Source: Promerops cafer | Taxonomy: Eukaryota > Chordata > Aves > Passeriformes > Nectariniidae | Assembly (NCBI GenBank): GCA_013398275.1 | Contig: VZSE01002491.1 | Location: 1,488,001 to 1,552,000 of the forward strand | Length of the DNA stretch: 64,000 nt | Reading direction: 5' to 3' | In this document: one piece after another, positions 37,401-52,500 of the stretch | Position numbering within the stretch: the stretch's first letter is position 1 | Layout of the letters: each line of letters starts with the position of its first letter | The notes under the pieces: model-generated | Told to the model about the DNA's origin: nothing | The model's database searches: none | What the model saw: the letters and a program-made list of their open reading frames with translations, nothing else | Position numbers and translations under genes: made by a program

Positions 37401-40400
37401 CAACTCTGTTTCCATGTGAGGCAAATTTGGAGGAGGTTGGAGTAGGCTCTCTCCTCTTAAAGGGAAACAGAACTGCAGGCTATCAGAGAGCACACTTTCT
37501 AAGATCCCTTATCAAAAACATCCATCAGAGCCACCACATTTTGCTGTCAATAGAACTACCAATGCAGTGCTCTATTACAACCTGAAAAAGTTCTTTGGCA
37601 GCAAAATCTGAAGCTTAATGTGTGATGTGGCCACAGAAGAAGCTCCCTGTTCAGGTAAGTCATTCCTCACAGTAATAGCAGCAACTCACTAGAGCTGAAT
37701 GTACATTTACTGAAGGGAGGGGCTACATTTAGGAAATGGAACCTTTTTAACAAGAGTGAACAACTAGTTCCAAGTCACTGTTAAGTTTATGAAAGTTTCT
37801 TGGAAAAAAGTCTACTCTTGTCAAAACAAAGTAGTATCACTTCAAATATTAACATAGTTACCATTTCTTCAATCATTGTGTTTTCAGTAACAATTCATTC
37901 CACAGTACAAAAAAAAAAAAATCATTAACATTATTAGAGTAACAAAGTCCTAGAAAATAATCAATTTTGAACCATTAGTTAAGAATGACTCTGACTTACT
38001 CCAATAGATTTTTTTTTTAGCTTAATTAATTTTAATTATTTTTTAATATTTCATGTCTGCCCTTACTTACCCCATTATTAGGTGCAACATCCACACTCTG
38101 AAGTTGAGGCTGGAACTGAACTGTTGCAGGAACAGCACCCAGATTTATTAATTTTACTTGAGCTTGCCCAGCTGCAGGGAAAACTGGATAGGTTTTCTAT
38201 AGGACAGGAAAAAAGTAAAATCAGTGCCCCAAGTCACGTGGAAAAATTTCTATAATTACTATAACCTTTATTATTTCAGGCTGAAGATTGCATTTGCCAG
38301 CTGATCTGTGATTGTCAGGCAGATGAAACTTGAATCAGGTTTTGTTACTCGTCTCACAAATTGCCTTAGGAAAGAAGTTTCTCATCCACAACAGACTCCT
38401 CTAGATAGCTGTTCAGGTCTTGGGATGCAATGGAAGTGTTGCCAACATCCCAGCTACAGGGGAAAGCTTCATTGGGTTCAGGCATGGCACCTCCCTTTGG
38501 GGCAAGGAAGGTTAGGGGAGACAAATCCTTCCTTCAGCGTCATCTTTGATCCTGCTGTGATGATGCTTCCCAGACTGTCACACTTCACCTCCAGTCTAAA
38601 TATCAGAAGAGGTTGAACATACAAAGCAGCCCCCTGGTAGGACAAGCAAGTGTCTAGTTTTCAGCTCTTAGTCTCAGTTTAAAGATTGAGGTTGCCTTTA
38701 ATGCGTGATTTGTATTAACTGCAATGTGATGTTTTGCAGAATGGTGTTTGTTGCTAGATAATTTTCCTATGATAACCACAGTATTGCAATATATTTTCCC
38801 TCCCTCTACTTCTATGGTTATATGATTGGCTCCAGATTTAGGAGTCTTGGTTCATTTTCCCCTTAAACACACCTTTTTTTCCTGAATTAACAGCTAAATA
38901 TTAATAGTAAATACTCACATGTGGCTGAACTTACATCTATTTGCACTTGCAAAAGGGCAGCAGCAACAAAAGCCAGAGAGCCGAGGAACATCCCCGCAGT
39001 CATCTTCTTCAGGGGCCTAGTGCAACAAGACATGTGAGATTTAACAGAAGTGCCAATTCAAAGCTTCAGCTGCTTGATTTTTCTTTCCACTCTGGGAAAC
39101 TCAAATGGCCAAACTAGCACATTATCACCATTTGAAGGGCTGGTGTTATTGCAGAAAGTGTTCTAAGCTGGGTACCTCTCAATTCACAGTTACACTAGCA
39201 GGAAATACATCTTTCCTTCAGCATCTTAATAACCTGTTACTCTGTATCTGCTGGGCTCAAACATTGACTGACCATGGTTATTAGACTCCTGAAAAAATCT
39301 GTTTTTGCAGGAAGAAAAAACCCAATGCAATACAGTTGTTAGCTGTAAAACAAGAGAGAGATAAGAAGATACGCCTTTAAAAAAGGAGTAAGAACTTGTC
39401 TCCATATTGCTGTGTTTAACTAAGATTGAACAAAAATGGTCAGAGAAATCTGTTGAACTAGGAGACATCTACTGGCATGCAGTTAAGCTGTAAGGATAGA
39501 TTTAGAGTATATATGCCATTTGTGGCATCATTTATCCAGTATAGAATATCCACAAATGAATGACAGTGTTTCCAGCACAGCACGCACCCTAGATTTTTAA
39601 CAGCTATATGGAAAAACAGCATTGCTTAGCTCTCTGAAAATTGTTTTAAGAACTGTATTCTCTTCTGCCTCTCCAAGCACTCTTACAACTGCTAGGCACT
39701 TCATTACCAACATTGAAAAATAATGCGTAATGCCCCCAAAGCTTCACCTAGAAGGATCCAGTAAGCCAGAGTCCCAGCTGAGACTGAAGGGGAAACATCT
39801 TTTGTCTCAGTTGCTTTTAAGCCCAAAACATGACAAATGCTGAGGATATATGCTGTATTTCTACCTCCTATTCTTCAGCAGGGAGAGAGGGTAGACATAG
39901 GGGATATGGAAAACAATCAAGATCATCTCTCCCTTAATCAAGTTAGATTTGTCCTTGACTGAAAAACATTGTTACTCTTCTATTAGATTTTCCTCTTATA
40001 ATCTGTGATGCGTCTACATACCATTTGCAGTTTTCTGGGTTTTTTTATATTTTAATTTCTTTAAAATATTAAACCATTTTAAATACACTTCTCTTTCTTC
40101 CTTAGCTGAATGCTTGCTCTTGTTACATTAGGGCTGGAAGAGCCAGTTAAAGAAACCACTAACATGAGCCTCTGTTGAAGTCAGATAATTACATCAACTT
40201 ACGTAAAATTCAGCTTGCATTTCTTGATTAAAGGATAAACCAAAGAATCTACAATCGGGACCATTATAACAATTAGGATTGGATTCACAACCTGGGGAAG
40301 ATGAACATGAGAGAAAAATTAGGTATTTTTGAAAGTGCTTTTTATAAGTAAGGGCAATATGTATATAATCTTTCAGAAGTACTTGAAATTGGCAGACAGA

Positions 40401-43400
40401 AAATTAACATACCTGCATTTGGTCTGGTTGAATTTGAAAACCCTGGTGAAGAAAAAAAGAAATTGCTTTTAATATTGTGACAACAAATAAAACGGGTCTG
40501 AAAAGTGTTAATTAAAGAAAAAAATGAATAAAAAGTAACCTACAAAATCCCCATTCATTGCTGTGGCTTGCAGTGTCCATCTTGACCCCTTAATAAGAGA
40601 AGAAAAAATTAGATGTCACAGTAAATCAGTGTTCTAAAGTTCCTTTTGAATTGTTTTCGTAAGTGAAGTGTTGGAAAAGACACGCAATACAACAAAAAGT
40701 AAAGCTAGCTTGCTATGGGAGTATTCTTACTCTGCAATGTAAACCTTTGAACAAAGTGAGCCTCATGGCCCATTCCACTTCATTTACTTGTTTTGTGAAA
40801 TACAGCAGAAAATAACTTAGATGCAGATGTCAGCTGGAGAGAGGGCAGGGCCATCCTGCTCAGAGCACTGCCGTGTGCTGTGCACAGAAGCCACCTGGGC
40901 CTGAGCCCGAGCAGCCCACACATCCCACTCATCCATCCTTCCTTCACACAGCCCAGAACCAGTGAACAAGCCAGGGCTTGACCTGCCTGGAGCCCTCTGC
41001 CCCAAAAACCTGCCTGAAGCTGGGACAAGCGGGGCAGACTTTAGGCCTGAGCCCAGGATGAGACAAGAATGCTACCACTGCATCTGTGGCGAGAGCCTTC
41101 AGCCAAGATATCACCCATGCAATGAGTATTGTGCTCTGAATTTCATAGCAGAGCTGCCTAATTGTAACAGGTCACACTGACAGCTACAGCCCACAGGCAC
41201 TGGACTGAAGCAGTAGGATATGGGGAGTCTGAACCAAACTTCCTACCATCTGACTTGGATAAGGCTTTCAACCCCTGGTTCTCTCAAGTATCTTCCTAAA
41301 TTCATACTTCAGTGCTTAACTATGAATGCTGCTTTTGTGAGTGTTGAGCACCTAGTCCACCAAGTGAATGAGAATTACAGGCTTATACTTCTGCTTGAAG
41401 GTGTAAGGTATTTATAACAAGGTGTGAGTGATTAAGGAAACTGGCATCCAGATCCAAACCCTGGTTCCCCAGCTCATTTACACTAGGACCCTAAATTTCA
41501 TCTGACAACTGAAAATTGAAGAAACATTAGCACTAAGAAAGCTTTAAATTACTGCTTCATCCCCTGAGTCCCAGGCTGACAGAAGATTTGGAGAGGCCTC
41601 AGTCACTGAATCTGTCCTGGGTGTACTCAGATAAACTGAGTATGCCCCTTGCTGCAGATCATCTTGCACTGACATGACTCAGTGTCTACCCTTTTGCAAT
41701 CACACCAGGATAAAGAATTTGTTTTTCCACACTCCCATAGGCACCTTTTATTTCTGGAGACCTCAGAGTATGTAGATTGACATGGTACAGCTCTAATTAC
41801 CAAGCCAAACAATTTCTACTCACCTGCTGGTCAAAAACTGCCCAGAACATGGGGAGAGGGATGTAAAGGAAGAGCACCTTCAACACCATCTTTATCTGAG
41901 CAATCAGATGTTTCTGCAGAAAATAAAAATTATGCAAGAGGAATTGGTTTAAAAAAGGAAGGAAAAAGAAAAACAGAGACAGTTTCAGACTGCTACTCAC
42001 ATCACAGCAACAGGTTAAGACCCATCATGTAATGTTTACCCACACATTCAACTTTGTGTGTTGTGGGTACATCTGATGATTTCTGTTAAAATAGTACCAA
42101 GTCTGCTTTTGTGTGTGGAAAGGGCTGCTGGTTAAAGGTGACTGATACCAGAGAGACTTGGGCCTCTTTGCATGTACAGTGATGGCAGCACGAGATTCAG
42201 CACTCAGTGCCACGTTATTTTCCTAGGAAGGGGGCATTTGAACAATAGGCAACTAAGGAATTTCACATCAGAACAAAGCATACAGGCAAAAGGAAAATAA
42301 AGGTGTCAGTCTAAGGTTTGTGCTGCCATTGGCAACAGGAGAGAGTGGATAGTAGGCATGGGACGAGGTGGGAACTATGGGATACAAGGCTATGAGAGTA
42401 GTGATAAGAAATTGTACTGAGGCTGGAGGGGATGCAGTGTTTACCCACTTAAACTGAAATTCCAAAGCATATTTCTGATGTTTCATACCAAGGCAAGTAT
42501 TATAGCCCTGTACATTAACCATGACAGGCAGCATCATTTCCCTTTTCCCCTCTGCAGTCATAAGATACAGGAAGTAGAGAAGGAAATATAATGCTTGCTA
42601 TTTACTTAACCAAAAAACGTAAATGTTTGTATTTGTTTGGCAAGGGAAAGTCTTGTTTTTATCTCCCTTGAATTTCCCTGGACAGCCTATGATTACACAG
42701 AGCATTGAGTCACACAGCTCTGCTTTCTCCCACAGGAGCTGAGGAGATAACCTGCCATGCCAGGAGGGCACTGAGATTTGGCCAGATCAGCTCCTGAATG
42801 ATGGAGGGGCCGAAAACTATTTGCCCGGTGCATGAGGCAATGGATCAGAGCAGACAGAGAGAAGCTGGGGGTCAGCAGATGTCACAGCACAGGAGGCTCC
42901 CCCAGTACTTACATCATACTTCTCACTTGCCCAGTCCAGCCAGTGCTCTCTCTTGGGGAACTCCTTGCTGCGATGCCGAAACCTGTTTTTGATGGCAAAC
43001 TGAGGAGAGAGAGAATTATGTTCAATGGCACTACGAATATTTCAAACTATAAACTGTTTTGTCGTTAGAGATGGTGCTCCTGGCTTCTTGTGTTTAGAGG
43101 GTGCTAAAGGTGACTTGACTTCTGTTAACCGCTCCAGTCATCTAGGGGAATGTTGTTTCTAAGGCCTCACACTGCATATCCAGCAGAGCATGCACTTGGG
43201 GTTAGGTGGCCTGAACAGCTCAGAGCAGTCTCTCTCAACATGGGTTGCTGTTAGGAGCTGGAAGATCTGCCTTCTTCAAACTTACGTACAACAGTAAATA
43301 GAGTAGTGTCATATGCACAGGTTTTCAGAGCTGAACAGCTGTAGGATTACATTTTACTATGAGAAGCTCCATCTTGTAGGTATGTCTCAAACCTTGACAT

Positions 43401-46400
43401 TGAATATACAGAAATATGGTCCCAAAGAACTCCTAAGTTTCTCTGCATGAATAACATGCATGGCCAAGCTGGGCTTTAGGAGCAGCACTCTAAGCAATGG
43501 CTAAAGTCACCTACAGAGATTTGGTTTTGACAGTGCTTACAAGACAGGCAATAGGCTGAGCTGTATAAAGCTGGCAGATCTGTAGGGGTGTGTTGATTTG
43601 GCACAGCCTGATTTTTTGGTAGTGGAGGACTACCACAGCTTCCACCATGTCTGACAGAGCCAATCTCTGATGGCTCTGAAGATGGACACGCTGGCCCAAT
43701 TTGAGAGGTGGGTAATGCCTCTTTGATGACATATTTTAAGAAGAAAACACAGGGCACATGCAGGGCACTTCTCTTCCCCAGAAGTGGGGAGGCGCCATGT
43801 CGGCACTGCCCGCAGCGATAGACCGGCTCGGCGTGACCCCTGCCTAACCGCCCCTACCTAACCACGCTGTGAGTGAGAAGGGCAGGGGCGGTGGTGGCAG
43901 CTTCTGCTTCCCGGCGTGACGAGAGACATTAAATAGCACCGGCGCCGCAGCGGCTGCCAGTACAGGCACAATGGCGGCGGGACCGCCCGGCCCACAGCAG
44001 AAGCATGACAAGCGATTCCCCGATGCAGAACCTAGACAGATCAACTTCTTTGTGCTGCGGGATCCTGCAACAATCTTTGAATTACTGGAACTTGTTGACA
44101 ATGGTACCTACAAGCAGCAGTTCTTCTAGTCAGAGAAGAGAAGGAAGTGAGGACATGAGGCAAAACAAAATGGCGACACCAAGGTCAGTGGAGAGGAAAG
44201 AGGGGGGAGGAAGTGCTTCAAGCATCTGAGCCAAGGTTCCTCTGCAAGCCATGGCGAGGACTACGGTAAAACAAACTGTCCCCTTGTAATGCATGAAGTC
44301 CGCAGCAGGTGAAGAGATCCATTCGCAGCCCGTGGGGAAAGTGCTTACACCAGAGCGGGTGAATGTTAGAGACAGCTGTGGTCTATTGGGAGATCTGAAA
44401 AGAGAGAGAGGGCCCCTCCTCCCAGAGATAGAAAGAGAGAGCCCTTGCTTCCAAACTAGAAAAGCCTATCCTTAAAAGACTGCACCCTGTGGACAAGTGA
44501 CCAATGCCACAACAATTTTGGGATGACTGTTTGCCCATGGGAGGGACCCCACAGCATAGCAGATAAAAGACTCCTCTCTCTGAGCGAACGGAAAAAGATC
44601 TCAAACCAAGACCCCCATGCCCTGTCAGTGAGAAGGAGAGAGGGGCTGGGGGGGAAAGGTGTTTTAAAAGCTTATTTTTTCTTCTCATTGTCCTCCTCTG
44701 ACTCTGTTGAGAGTAAATTTATTTTATACCTTTAGATTTGAACCTGTTTTGCCCTTGGAGCGGTTTTTCTTTCCCCAGTCCTTGTCTCAACTCATGAGCC
44801 CTTCTTTGATCTTTTTCCCCTCTCCTTTGCCCAACTGTAGCAAAAAAAGCTAAGCAAACGACTCTCATGGGTGCCTGGCGTTTGGCCACGTGAAACCACA
44901 ACAACAGAAAATGAAGAAACTCGTACATGAATAAATGTGACCTCAAAGTTGAGGCACTGCAAAGTTGGGACATGCTGTGCTATTCATGTAGATTCCACTC
45001 CTTTCCACTGATGTGCAAGCCCCCAAACTTCCTTAATACAGTGGGGATCAATAAACCTCTGCATTGTAAATAATATTCTTTTAATAAGTAATAAGTTTTT
45101 GCTGATAAGATGTACTAGTAGCTCTGCTCTTGACTCAAGGCATGTTTGTCTCTTTCTGCATAAAGGTGCACAAATGTGGAAGGAATGATTCCCAAAAGTT
45201 GGGATAAGCTTTTACATAACACTGACACCTTATTTTGTTTCCTGTGTGTTTAAATCCACATATATATCAAGATATGCATAAAAAGAGAGCCTAAATCTGG
45301 AGGTGTCAGTAGGAAGCCTTCTGTAATAAAGTAAAAAACTTCAGAAACTTTCCTTATATTAAGACAGATTTCTGATTTAGGCACATTTACAGAACAGTTT
45401 TAGGAATCACTGCCCAGGATTTGAGGAATGTAAGCAGTACTTACTCCAACACATTTGGAAACTTCAAGCATTATATTTCCTTGCGGTTTAACTTTCTTGT
45501 ACATTTTGCTTCCAATTACGAACACAACTACAATATGCAAACAGAAACCAAAAGCAACTCAGGATTAAATTAAAATAGCAGCAAATAATTTGGTATGGAA
45601 ACTGTAAGTCAAGGAGTTAATCAGGGTGGGAATAAGCCTCCCAAGAAGCAATGCAATTGCCTATTCACATGCTATCATACAGTAAGACCAATCAAATTAA
45701 TATCAGCAGATTGCTTCTATTCAAGACAAAAAGCTAAGTCTGGAAACTCTTACAGTAAGTACTCAGTGAGAGGCTAGCTCTATTGAGGGACGGTCAAAAC
45801 AAGGGCCATTTAGGACCTTGACTCTGGCCTTGCTGTAGGGGCTCCTTTTCAGGAGCTCAGCATGCTGCAGCTCACATCATGCAGGGACATGTGAGGCTCT
45901 GCCTGAACTGCAGGACTCGCCAAGGTGTCCTCTGCTCCCAGGCCCAGGCACGTTGCTCAGCCTCATTGTCCCACGTACAGGGCAGGACACAGGCAAACCC
46001 CCACAGCTGCCGTCCAACGTGGGCTGGGCTCACGGGCAAGGCGAGGTCGCTGGTAGCCAGGTGGGCTCCCAGTCAGGACTATGAAGGACAAGGACCATGA
46101 GGGATACTGTAGTACATAATGGCACCCCCAGTTTCATGGTCAGCAGTAAGGCTCAGGGAGTGACCTGTAGCACAGCTGGTAAAAATGCAGGTGTTTGAGA
46201 AGTACTGACACATCAAGTACAGGATTTCTCCAGTGCAGGGACAATTACCTCGTACAGTTTATAATCCTGGACTAGAGATGTCCACAACACACATTTTCTG
46301 AGAGTTCTCACCCTACATTCAAAAGATCTATAAAGTACATACCAGTAATCCAAGAAACACAGGCAGTAATTTACATAATGTATAGAATTCAAAGATATAT

Positions 46401-49400
46401 TCACGCCTCAGCCCAGCCCCATCTGACTCTCCTGGTAAATCAGTCTCTTCTATGAAAGTGAGTGCCTCAGATTAATCCCACCCACCTCCCCACTCAAAAA
46501 ATTTTAAGTCAAAAATCGCAGAAATGATCAGGTATTAGAGGTCAATTCCAGGGGATTTCTATCACATTTTCATTATTCTGAGATTGTTATCATCTCATTA
46601 CCAGGGCAACAAGATTGCAAGAGATTCACCTACCCAAGGAAACAGCCATGAGGACAGCAGGAACTCCAAAAGCGAGCGGGTAACATTCCTGTTTGGTATG
46701 AATGCCACACTCTGAAGCTAAAGTAAAAAGTAACATCAAATAAAAGTCCCAGTCAGCACTGCTGATGTTTTCCATATGGTTTCTGTTCTTTGCATTCACT
46801 GATAACTCTTGGGGGAACAACAAACCAGTCTACCAACATCCTCAGAGTGGAGGATCAGTATCCAACTTATCTTTCATTATTGGAAAGGGAATTAGGTATC
46901 ACAGAATGGTTGAAGTTGGAAGGGACCTCTGGGCGTCATCTGGGCCAAGTGTGCTGCTCAACTAGAGCTACCTGGAAGCGGTTGTCTAGGACTGTGTCCA
47001 CTTGGCTTTTGAGTATTTCCACAGATGGAGACTCCACAACCTCTCTGGGCAGCTTGTGCCAGTTCTTGGTCACGCTCAGAGTGAAAAAGCGTTTCCTGAT
47101 GTTCAGAGGGAACCTCCTGTGTTTCATTTGTGCCCATTGCCTCTTGACCTGACACTGGGAACCACTGAGGAAAGCCTGGCTCTGTCCTCTTCATTTCCCA
47201 TCAGGTATTTTTATACTTTGATAAAATGCCCCCTTTGCCTTCTCTTCTCCAGGCCAAACAGTCTAATGCCTCTCAGGATCTCCTCACAGGAAATTTATGT
47301 CTAGTTTTACACTGAGACATGAAGAATTACACTAGGAGGGTTAAAAGCATGTCCTTAGCGAGAAATGAACTAGATTACAAAAGTTTTGGGCTCAGCTCAT
47401 AAACAAAGATTCTAGTAATGTAAGTGTAGATTGTTGAAAAAAAAAAAATCACAATCACCAGCCCCCTCCCCTCCTTGGCATTAGTCACAGATTTGACTCT
47501 GTTGACTTCAAGCACACATCCTAAAGGGATGCTCCAAGTGCAAACATAGCTACTAGCAGTATAAAATAAAAGACTAAACAGAATGATTACATTCTTCACC
47601 ATACTTCTTCTAAGATGAGAATTAGAAAGTATGGAAAAAATGTTAACTTGCAGATAATTAGTATCTTGATTTAGTTGTATTAGTCTTCTGGTTATACCTT
47701 TACAGGATGCAACAGTTTATCACTTCCTCAGCTCAATTTGTCATTTTTTCCCAAGGTATTTTTCACCCTGTGTCAGCAAGGAAGTAAACTACATGTTGTG
47801 CCTTATGCATCTCCACTCCCTTTTTGGGGAAAGGATAGAATTTGCATTAAGCAAACATCTAAAACTCTTCTACAGAGTCTTTTCCAGTTGAGAGATCCAA
47901 AGGCCAGAAGTTCAGCCCAGTGCTTTTGGGTTATTCCAGAATTCACATGCTGTTTTCTTGCTTTTGAGACAAGCAGCTTTTTGAAACTGCTGGCAAGTGC
48001 ATCCACACAGCACCTTCTGTGCAAGCTTGCCACAGAAATCCATATGCATATAGGTCAGCAAATTGCTGGTGTTTGTTTAGGCTCATGCTATTCCTTACAA
48101 GCAAAAGAGAACATAACTTTCTTACTTAACAATATGAAAAATAATTTACTTTGTCACATGGGTAAACATATTCCTACATGCATAGATGCTTTTGTACTTA
48201 GCATGGGCACACTTCCAGAGGAGAAGGCTCTCTCTCCCCTTCCCTTCTCAGGAAGCAGTACAACTCTTTCTAGTGTGATAATTTTCAAGGTATTGGAAGA
48301 AGTGACACATGTACCTTCATGGAATTAAAATGTGCATTAGGCATACAAGCTGTTAGCTCCAGCATGTCTTTTCAGATCTAGTACTTCTGATCCTAAAGGC
48401 AGTTAAGGTTTTCAACTGCCTTGGTTTTGAGAGTACCTCGTTTCTGACAAGCTGGATGACACACTGAAGACTATTTCCTACATAACTCCATTGTGTCAGA
48501 GAACAGAACTTTAATTTAAACCTAACTGGACTGCAATCCAACACTTCTTTTCTGGTGTTTAACAACTGTCAACAAACATGTGACCTTACCTCTGATAATT
48601 GGAGTGACTAGAGTAGATAAGAGACTTCCAGAATTAATGGACAAATAAAAGAGAGAGAAGAAGGTACTTCTTTGCTTTTCCTACAGTAAAAACAGAAAGA
48701 TGTTTAGAAAGGCTTAGCCACAACCACATTGATGAGCCTAGATCAAAAAATCAGCACCTCTGGTTTCAAAGTTCATGACAAATAATTAACTAGCTCCTTC
48801 TTCAGCTCCTCAGGAAAACCCTGCAGCAATGTACCTGTCTAAACATGTATATTGTTAGAGTACGATAATAGTCAAATATTAGTTAGAGTATCTGTATAAC
48901 TGAAAATCTGAAAGACATTGTTACCTGATCATCTTCAAACTGATCTCCACCAAATGCTGACACACACGGTTTGATCCCACCAGTACCAAGGGCAATAAAG
49001 ATCAAGCCAACCATGGACAGAGCACTGGAACAAAGGAGCAAAGAAAAAAAATAATTCTGTGTTAGTTCTCACTGCATACATAATAGACTGGTTGAAAGAC
49101 AGTTGACATTCAAGTAACATAAATTTAAGTTGTCCCATCCTTGACCAGCCTGGGAAGAAAAAAAATGTGTACAAGGCAACTCACATGTTCAGTGCTGCAT
49201 TATCGGGAGAGCCATCCCGGTTGTGATCTGTCAGGTCATTTATGGAGCCCACAGACAGCACTGCCTGCCCAATCATATAGATAATGGACAGGTAGAGAAT
49301 GGTCCTGCAGTCAAAAGAGGAGATACATTTTCTTAGGTATGTTAACACAATTACACATAGACAATTACACAGCTAATGCAGACTTCTGCTTACTTTAAAG

Positions 49401-49507
49401 ATTCCTGGTAATGAAAACAGCTAACAGATACAATAAGTTATGGACTGAACTTGTCAGAAGCTACTACAGAAACCTGGCCACACACCACTGCCACAATACT
49501 TCTATTC

Positions 49508-49542
<35 letters not shown>

Positions 49543-52500
49543 GGTAGCCTTTAATTAATTAAGCAAGGCAAGGTAACAAATGGATTCTATAGGTATCACT
49601 AGGTCACAGGAAATACTTAAATATCTTCAGTGGTTGCCTTTTTAATGACCAACTCAAGAATGCCATTTTCATATTTTTATATGCTGAAGATCAAATGGAC
49701 TACTCTGCAACACTGAAATATGAAGTTTACACTGATTTAAGTATCATTAAACATTCACTATGTTATTTTATATTTTAGTTGCGGGAAAAGAAAAAGAAAA
49801 AAGAAAAATCAAAAATCCGCTTCAAACATGGAAATTCCCCTGAAATACTGTTGTGAACAGCAACTCTATATCCCCACTCTCCTGGCTGTAAGTGTACCAA
49901 CATTTTTACACTCAGATCTGAGTGAGAGCAGCACTGAAGAGTGCAGGCTGCAGGCTTTCAACCTGACTACCTCGGCCAGGAGGTGCCCAGGATGATAGTA
50001 CTGCATAATCACCAGTCCCCCCACCCTGGCTTTAAGGTCCAATCCTCTTTTCTGTAAGTAAAAGCATGTTCCATTTTAACTTTGTTGGACCTTAAGTACA
50101 CAGCTGTAGTTTAACCCATGTTCACTTGTGTCCTTGGGCGGGCCTCCATTCAATAGGTACAGACACAGGTCTCCAGTTTGGAGGAAAAGCAAGAGAAACA
50201 CAATGCAATGATGTGAAATTATTTAAAAACCCAGTTTTCAGGAGTAGTCCCAAACCCAGTGCAAGGCAGGAGAATGAAGGACAATGCTCAAAGACCTAGA
50301 ACAATCCAACTATTTGACATAGGCAAGAGATCCTCACAGCAAGCTTGAAGCGGCACCCTGACACAAGAGGGACATTGACCAAGTTCCCCTCACTTTAAAA
50401 CAAGGTTTCTCTGACTTGTAGCAGAGTAAAAAAATCTATGAAGTGGGGCAATGAGGAGTCTGCTGTGTAATGGTGTTTAATAGATACAGTTTAATGTTTT
50501 GGTTTTTTTTAATAGCACTTCCATTGAGTTACTTTATTACCTAACAGCCTGGGAAAAAGTTTCTCTCGCCTGTAGCAGAATAAAAAAATCTATGAAGTGG
50601 GGCAATGAGGAGTCTGCTGTGTAATGGTGTTTAATAGATACAGTTTAATGTTTTGGTTTTTTTTAATAGCACTTCCATTGAGTTACTTTATTACCTAACA
50701 GCCTGGGAAAAAGTTTCCAATTGAAGTTTAACCTGAGCTGATCAGGAGAGAAACTTCTGGGTTGTATTTGTGAGGCTTATAAACCCACTGCTTACATAAT
50801 TGGCACTGCATTGATGACACACAATTTAAAAAAAAAACCCTGTGATTTCTGTACTATTTTCCCCAAGAAATTCACATATGTGAGCAGGGCCCAGCATGCT
50901 CCTTGAAAGACATTGCACGAAGTACATGGACTGTGGAAGATTGGAGTCGCTCCTTTAAGACTGCTTAAGAGTGCTTAGGTAACCTCCTTTTTCTCTTGTC
51001 ATCATAGATTTTTTTAAATTCTTGTTTAAGCCTTCCTCATGACACCTTGCTGCAATTTAGGGCATTAAAGCCTAATGGTGTATCCTAAAGCATGTTTTCT
51101 CTTGTTTAAGTTGTCCAAACAAGCTCCTGTTAAAGGTCTGGGCCTCACAGTTGTGGCACTGGCATACCCAAGTACCAAAGGAGAAGAGATGCAAGGTCTG
51201 CAAAGTTTCATCTTGACAAAACAAGTAAAAGCCAAAATAAATTTAAAAAATAAACCACAGCATCTAGACAAGCAAGTGCACAGTATATTTAGGCTGCAAT
51301 CTGTAAGACATCCAGCTAGTTGCAGTGAGTTTGCACTGCTCAGAGCAGCTGCACAGAGCACACAGGGCCATGGTGACAGCCCTGGGCTCCCAGGGACTGT
51401 CACTACAGCAGAAGAAGACAGTGCAGCTGACTGCACAGCACATCTCTAATCTCCGGGAGAACTTTGGCAGGTCCACTTACATTCATGGCTCATAACCCTC
51501 CATAAAATCTTTGCTGTGCTTTTTTCCAGGCAAAGTAAACACTTTTGGAATCAAAACATCAGGAAAGGAGAGGGAGATAAAGCTGTTGGAAATAATCTGG
51601 TTACATTTCAAAGCACTTCAGTGGTACTATCCTGACCAACTAGCCGGCAGCTAGAAACACAGAAGATGTCATTTAGAGAAAGAATTACTACTCAGGAAGA
51701 TCCCTCACTGATCTGTCAATTCTGAAATCACACAGTGTTTTAAAACTTATTCCAAGGCCCAGTTAACACCAGATAACACAGTAATTCACTATTTCATTGG
51801 CCACTTGCAACAGGTAAAGATGCTGTCCTACGTAATTATAGCCTCCAGTATCTATTTTCACAGCTTGGTGAATACTCTCCACAGCTTACATTTTGTCCAG
51901 GTGAGAGGAAAAACATGCAGCATGCTCAGAAAGCATGTTACCACCCTTAACCAACTAGCAGAACTGGAACATTTATTAATTCACAGTGCAGTTTCAAGTC
52001 TGAGCTGAATCAATTAAAACCCCAAGCTTTGGTGAAATAAAACAAACTATCCTGGAGTAGTCAACATCAGCTGTGAAGCTGTTGTTCAGAGCTGCAGTTT
52101 TAGGTGATGGTTTAAGCAACATTGCTCTCAGGTGAGCTTTCAAGATCTTTGGTTGCTTTCTGGGGAAGCACTCACTTAAACTTTCCCAGCCAAGAGTCCG
52201 CAACGATTGCTCCAAGGATCGGCATCAAGTAACACAGAGCAACAAATGTGTGGTAGATGGCAGTGGCAAAGTTGTCTTCCCAGTGTAGGAAAAGTTTGAA
52301 ATACAAAGTGAGCACAGCTGTAGGAAGAACATCAAAACAACAGGTTACAAACCCAAGTCAGGCCTGGGTAATGCTCAGCACAAGGAGACAAGGGACATAC
52401 CTTTCATGCCATAGTAGGAGAACCGCTCGCAGAACTCATTGATGATGATGAAGAAAATGCTCAGAGGGAAGCCAAAGCAGAGCACCTGGAGGCAAGAGAC

